The notes under the pieces were generated by a model, which saw only the letters and a program-made list of their open reading frames with translations, was not told the origin of the DNA and did not search any database. A stretch of DNA of 64,000 nt. Source: Parageobacillus thermantarcticus. Its GTDB lineage: Bacteria; Bacillota; Bacilli; Bacillales; Anoxybacillaceae. The stretch is taken from contig NZ_FOJS01000001.1 in the NCBI RefSeq assembly GCF_900111865.1, positions 248,001 to 312,000 of the forward strand, written 5' to 3'. Positions 63,960 through 64,000 of this stretch are shown one piece after another (the stretch's first letter is position 1; each line of letters starts with the position of its first letter). The translations under genes were made by a program, and so were the position numbers.

Positions 63960-64000
63960 TTAAAATGTTTGTTGTGTACCGCCTAATTGTTGTTGCGCCA
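63960..64000 (-). CDS. sspA: C-terminus of an alpha/beta-type small acid-soluble spore protein (partial)
   Basis: Only the last 12 codons are in the window: AQQQLGGTQQTF then TAA at 63960-63962. AQQQ(L/M)GG is the conserved C-terminal motif of the DNA-binding alpha/beta SASPs, and sspA lies beside ytcI in B. subtilis. A terminator follows. Identity rests on this short motif plus synteny. Confidence 0.65.
   Translation of the reverse strand, partial: AQQQLGGTQQTF

Overview
The window is a contiguous piece of a Bacillaceae chromosome, most probably Geobacillus/Parageobacillus. Gene order closely follows the Bacillus subtilis block from pheST through infC, thrS, dnaB-dnaI, polA, phoPR, the TCA genes, pyk-pfkA, dnaE, argGH and ackA to ytcI. 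The phosphofructokinase, pyruvate kinase, IF3 and DNA polymerase I sequences resemble those I remember from B. stearothermophilus (from memory, no search run). Sporulation genes (sspI, ytxC, ytrH, ytrI, ytfJ, a probable sspA at the edge) mark an endospore former. I see no rRNA, tRNA, CRISPR array or prophage. The window is essentially core genome with a few small scars.

Layout. 1-3.7 kb: a tightly overlapping yhcEFGHI-type ABC transporter operon with a GntR repressor and a clear palindromic operator on its promoter. 3.8-7.7 kb: pheS-pheT behind a Phe T-box. 7.9-10.7 kb: an rRNA methylase, sspI, an M42 aminopeptidase and an all-alpha dUTPase. 10.9-12.4 kb: infC-rpmI-rplT with an AUU-started IF3 and an L20-type attenuator leader. 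12.5-14.8 kb: thrS behind a Thr T-box. 14.8-19.1 kb: the nrdR-dnaB-dnaI-ytxC replication/sporulation cluster. 19.2-21.9 kb: speD with a long, highly foldable leader that I cannot assign to a known family, gapB and coaE. 21.9-22.4 kb: an internally deleted IS605-type TnpB remnant. 22.5-28.5 kb: mutM-polA and phoPR. 28.8-32.4 kb: citZ-icd-mdh with a CcpA (cre) site at the promoter. 32.5-39.5 kb: ytwI, ytvI, fxsA, pyk, pfkA, accA-accD. 39.5-43.7 kb: an FCD-type GntR regulator with an anomalous translation start, then dnaE. 43.7-50.4 kb: ytrHI, nrnA, ytpI, ytoI, ytkL, an M24 peptidase and a YtkK-type dehydrogenase lacking the usual catalytic residues. 50.5-54.9 kb: a small acidic protein, a universal stress protein, argGH and moaB. 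55-60 kb: ackA (consensus cre upstream of its promoter), ytxK, tpx, ytfJ, ytfI, yteJ. 60-64 kb: sppA, nadK, a 113-bp IS256-like MITE, an acyl-CoA synthetase and the tail of a small acid-soluble spore protein.

Central carbon metabolism (pyk, pfkA, gapB, citZ-icd-mdh, ackA, accAD) is interleaved with replication/repair genes (dnaB, dnaI, polA, mutM, dnaE, nrdR). RNA-based regulation is prominent: two T-boxes with readable specifier codons (UUC and ACC), the L20 leader and the speD leader. The most promising unexplained item is the speD leader. Next are the IS256-type MITE and the start-codon anomaly of the GntR regulator.
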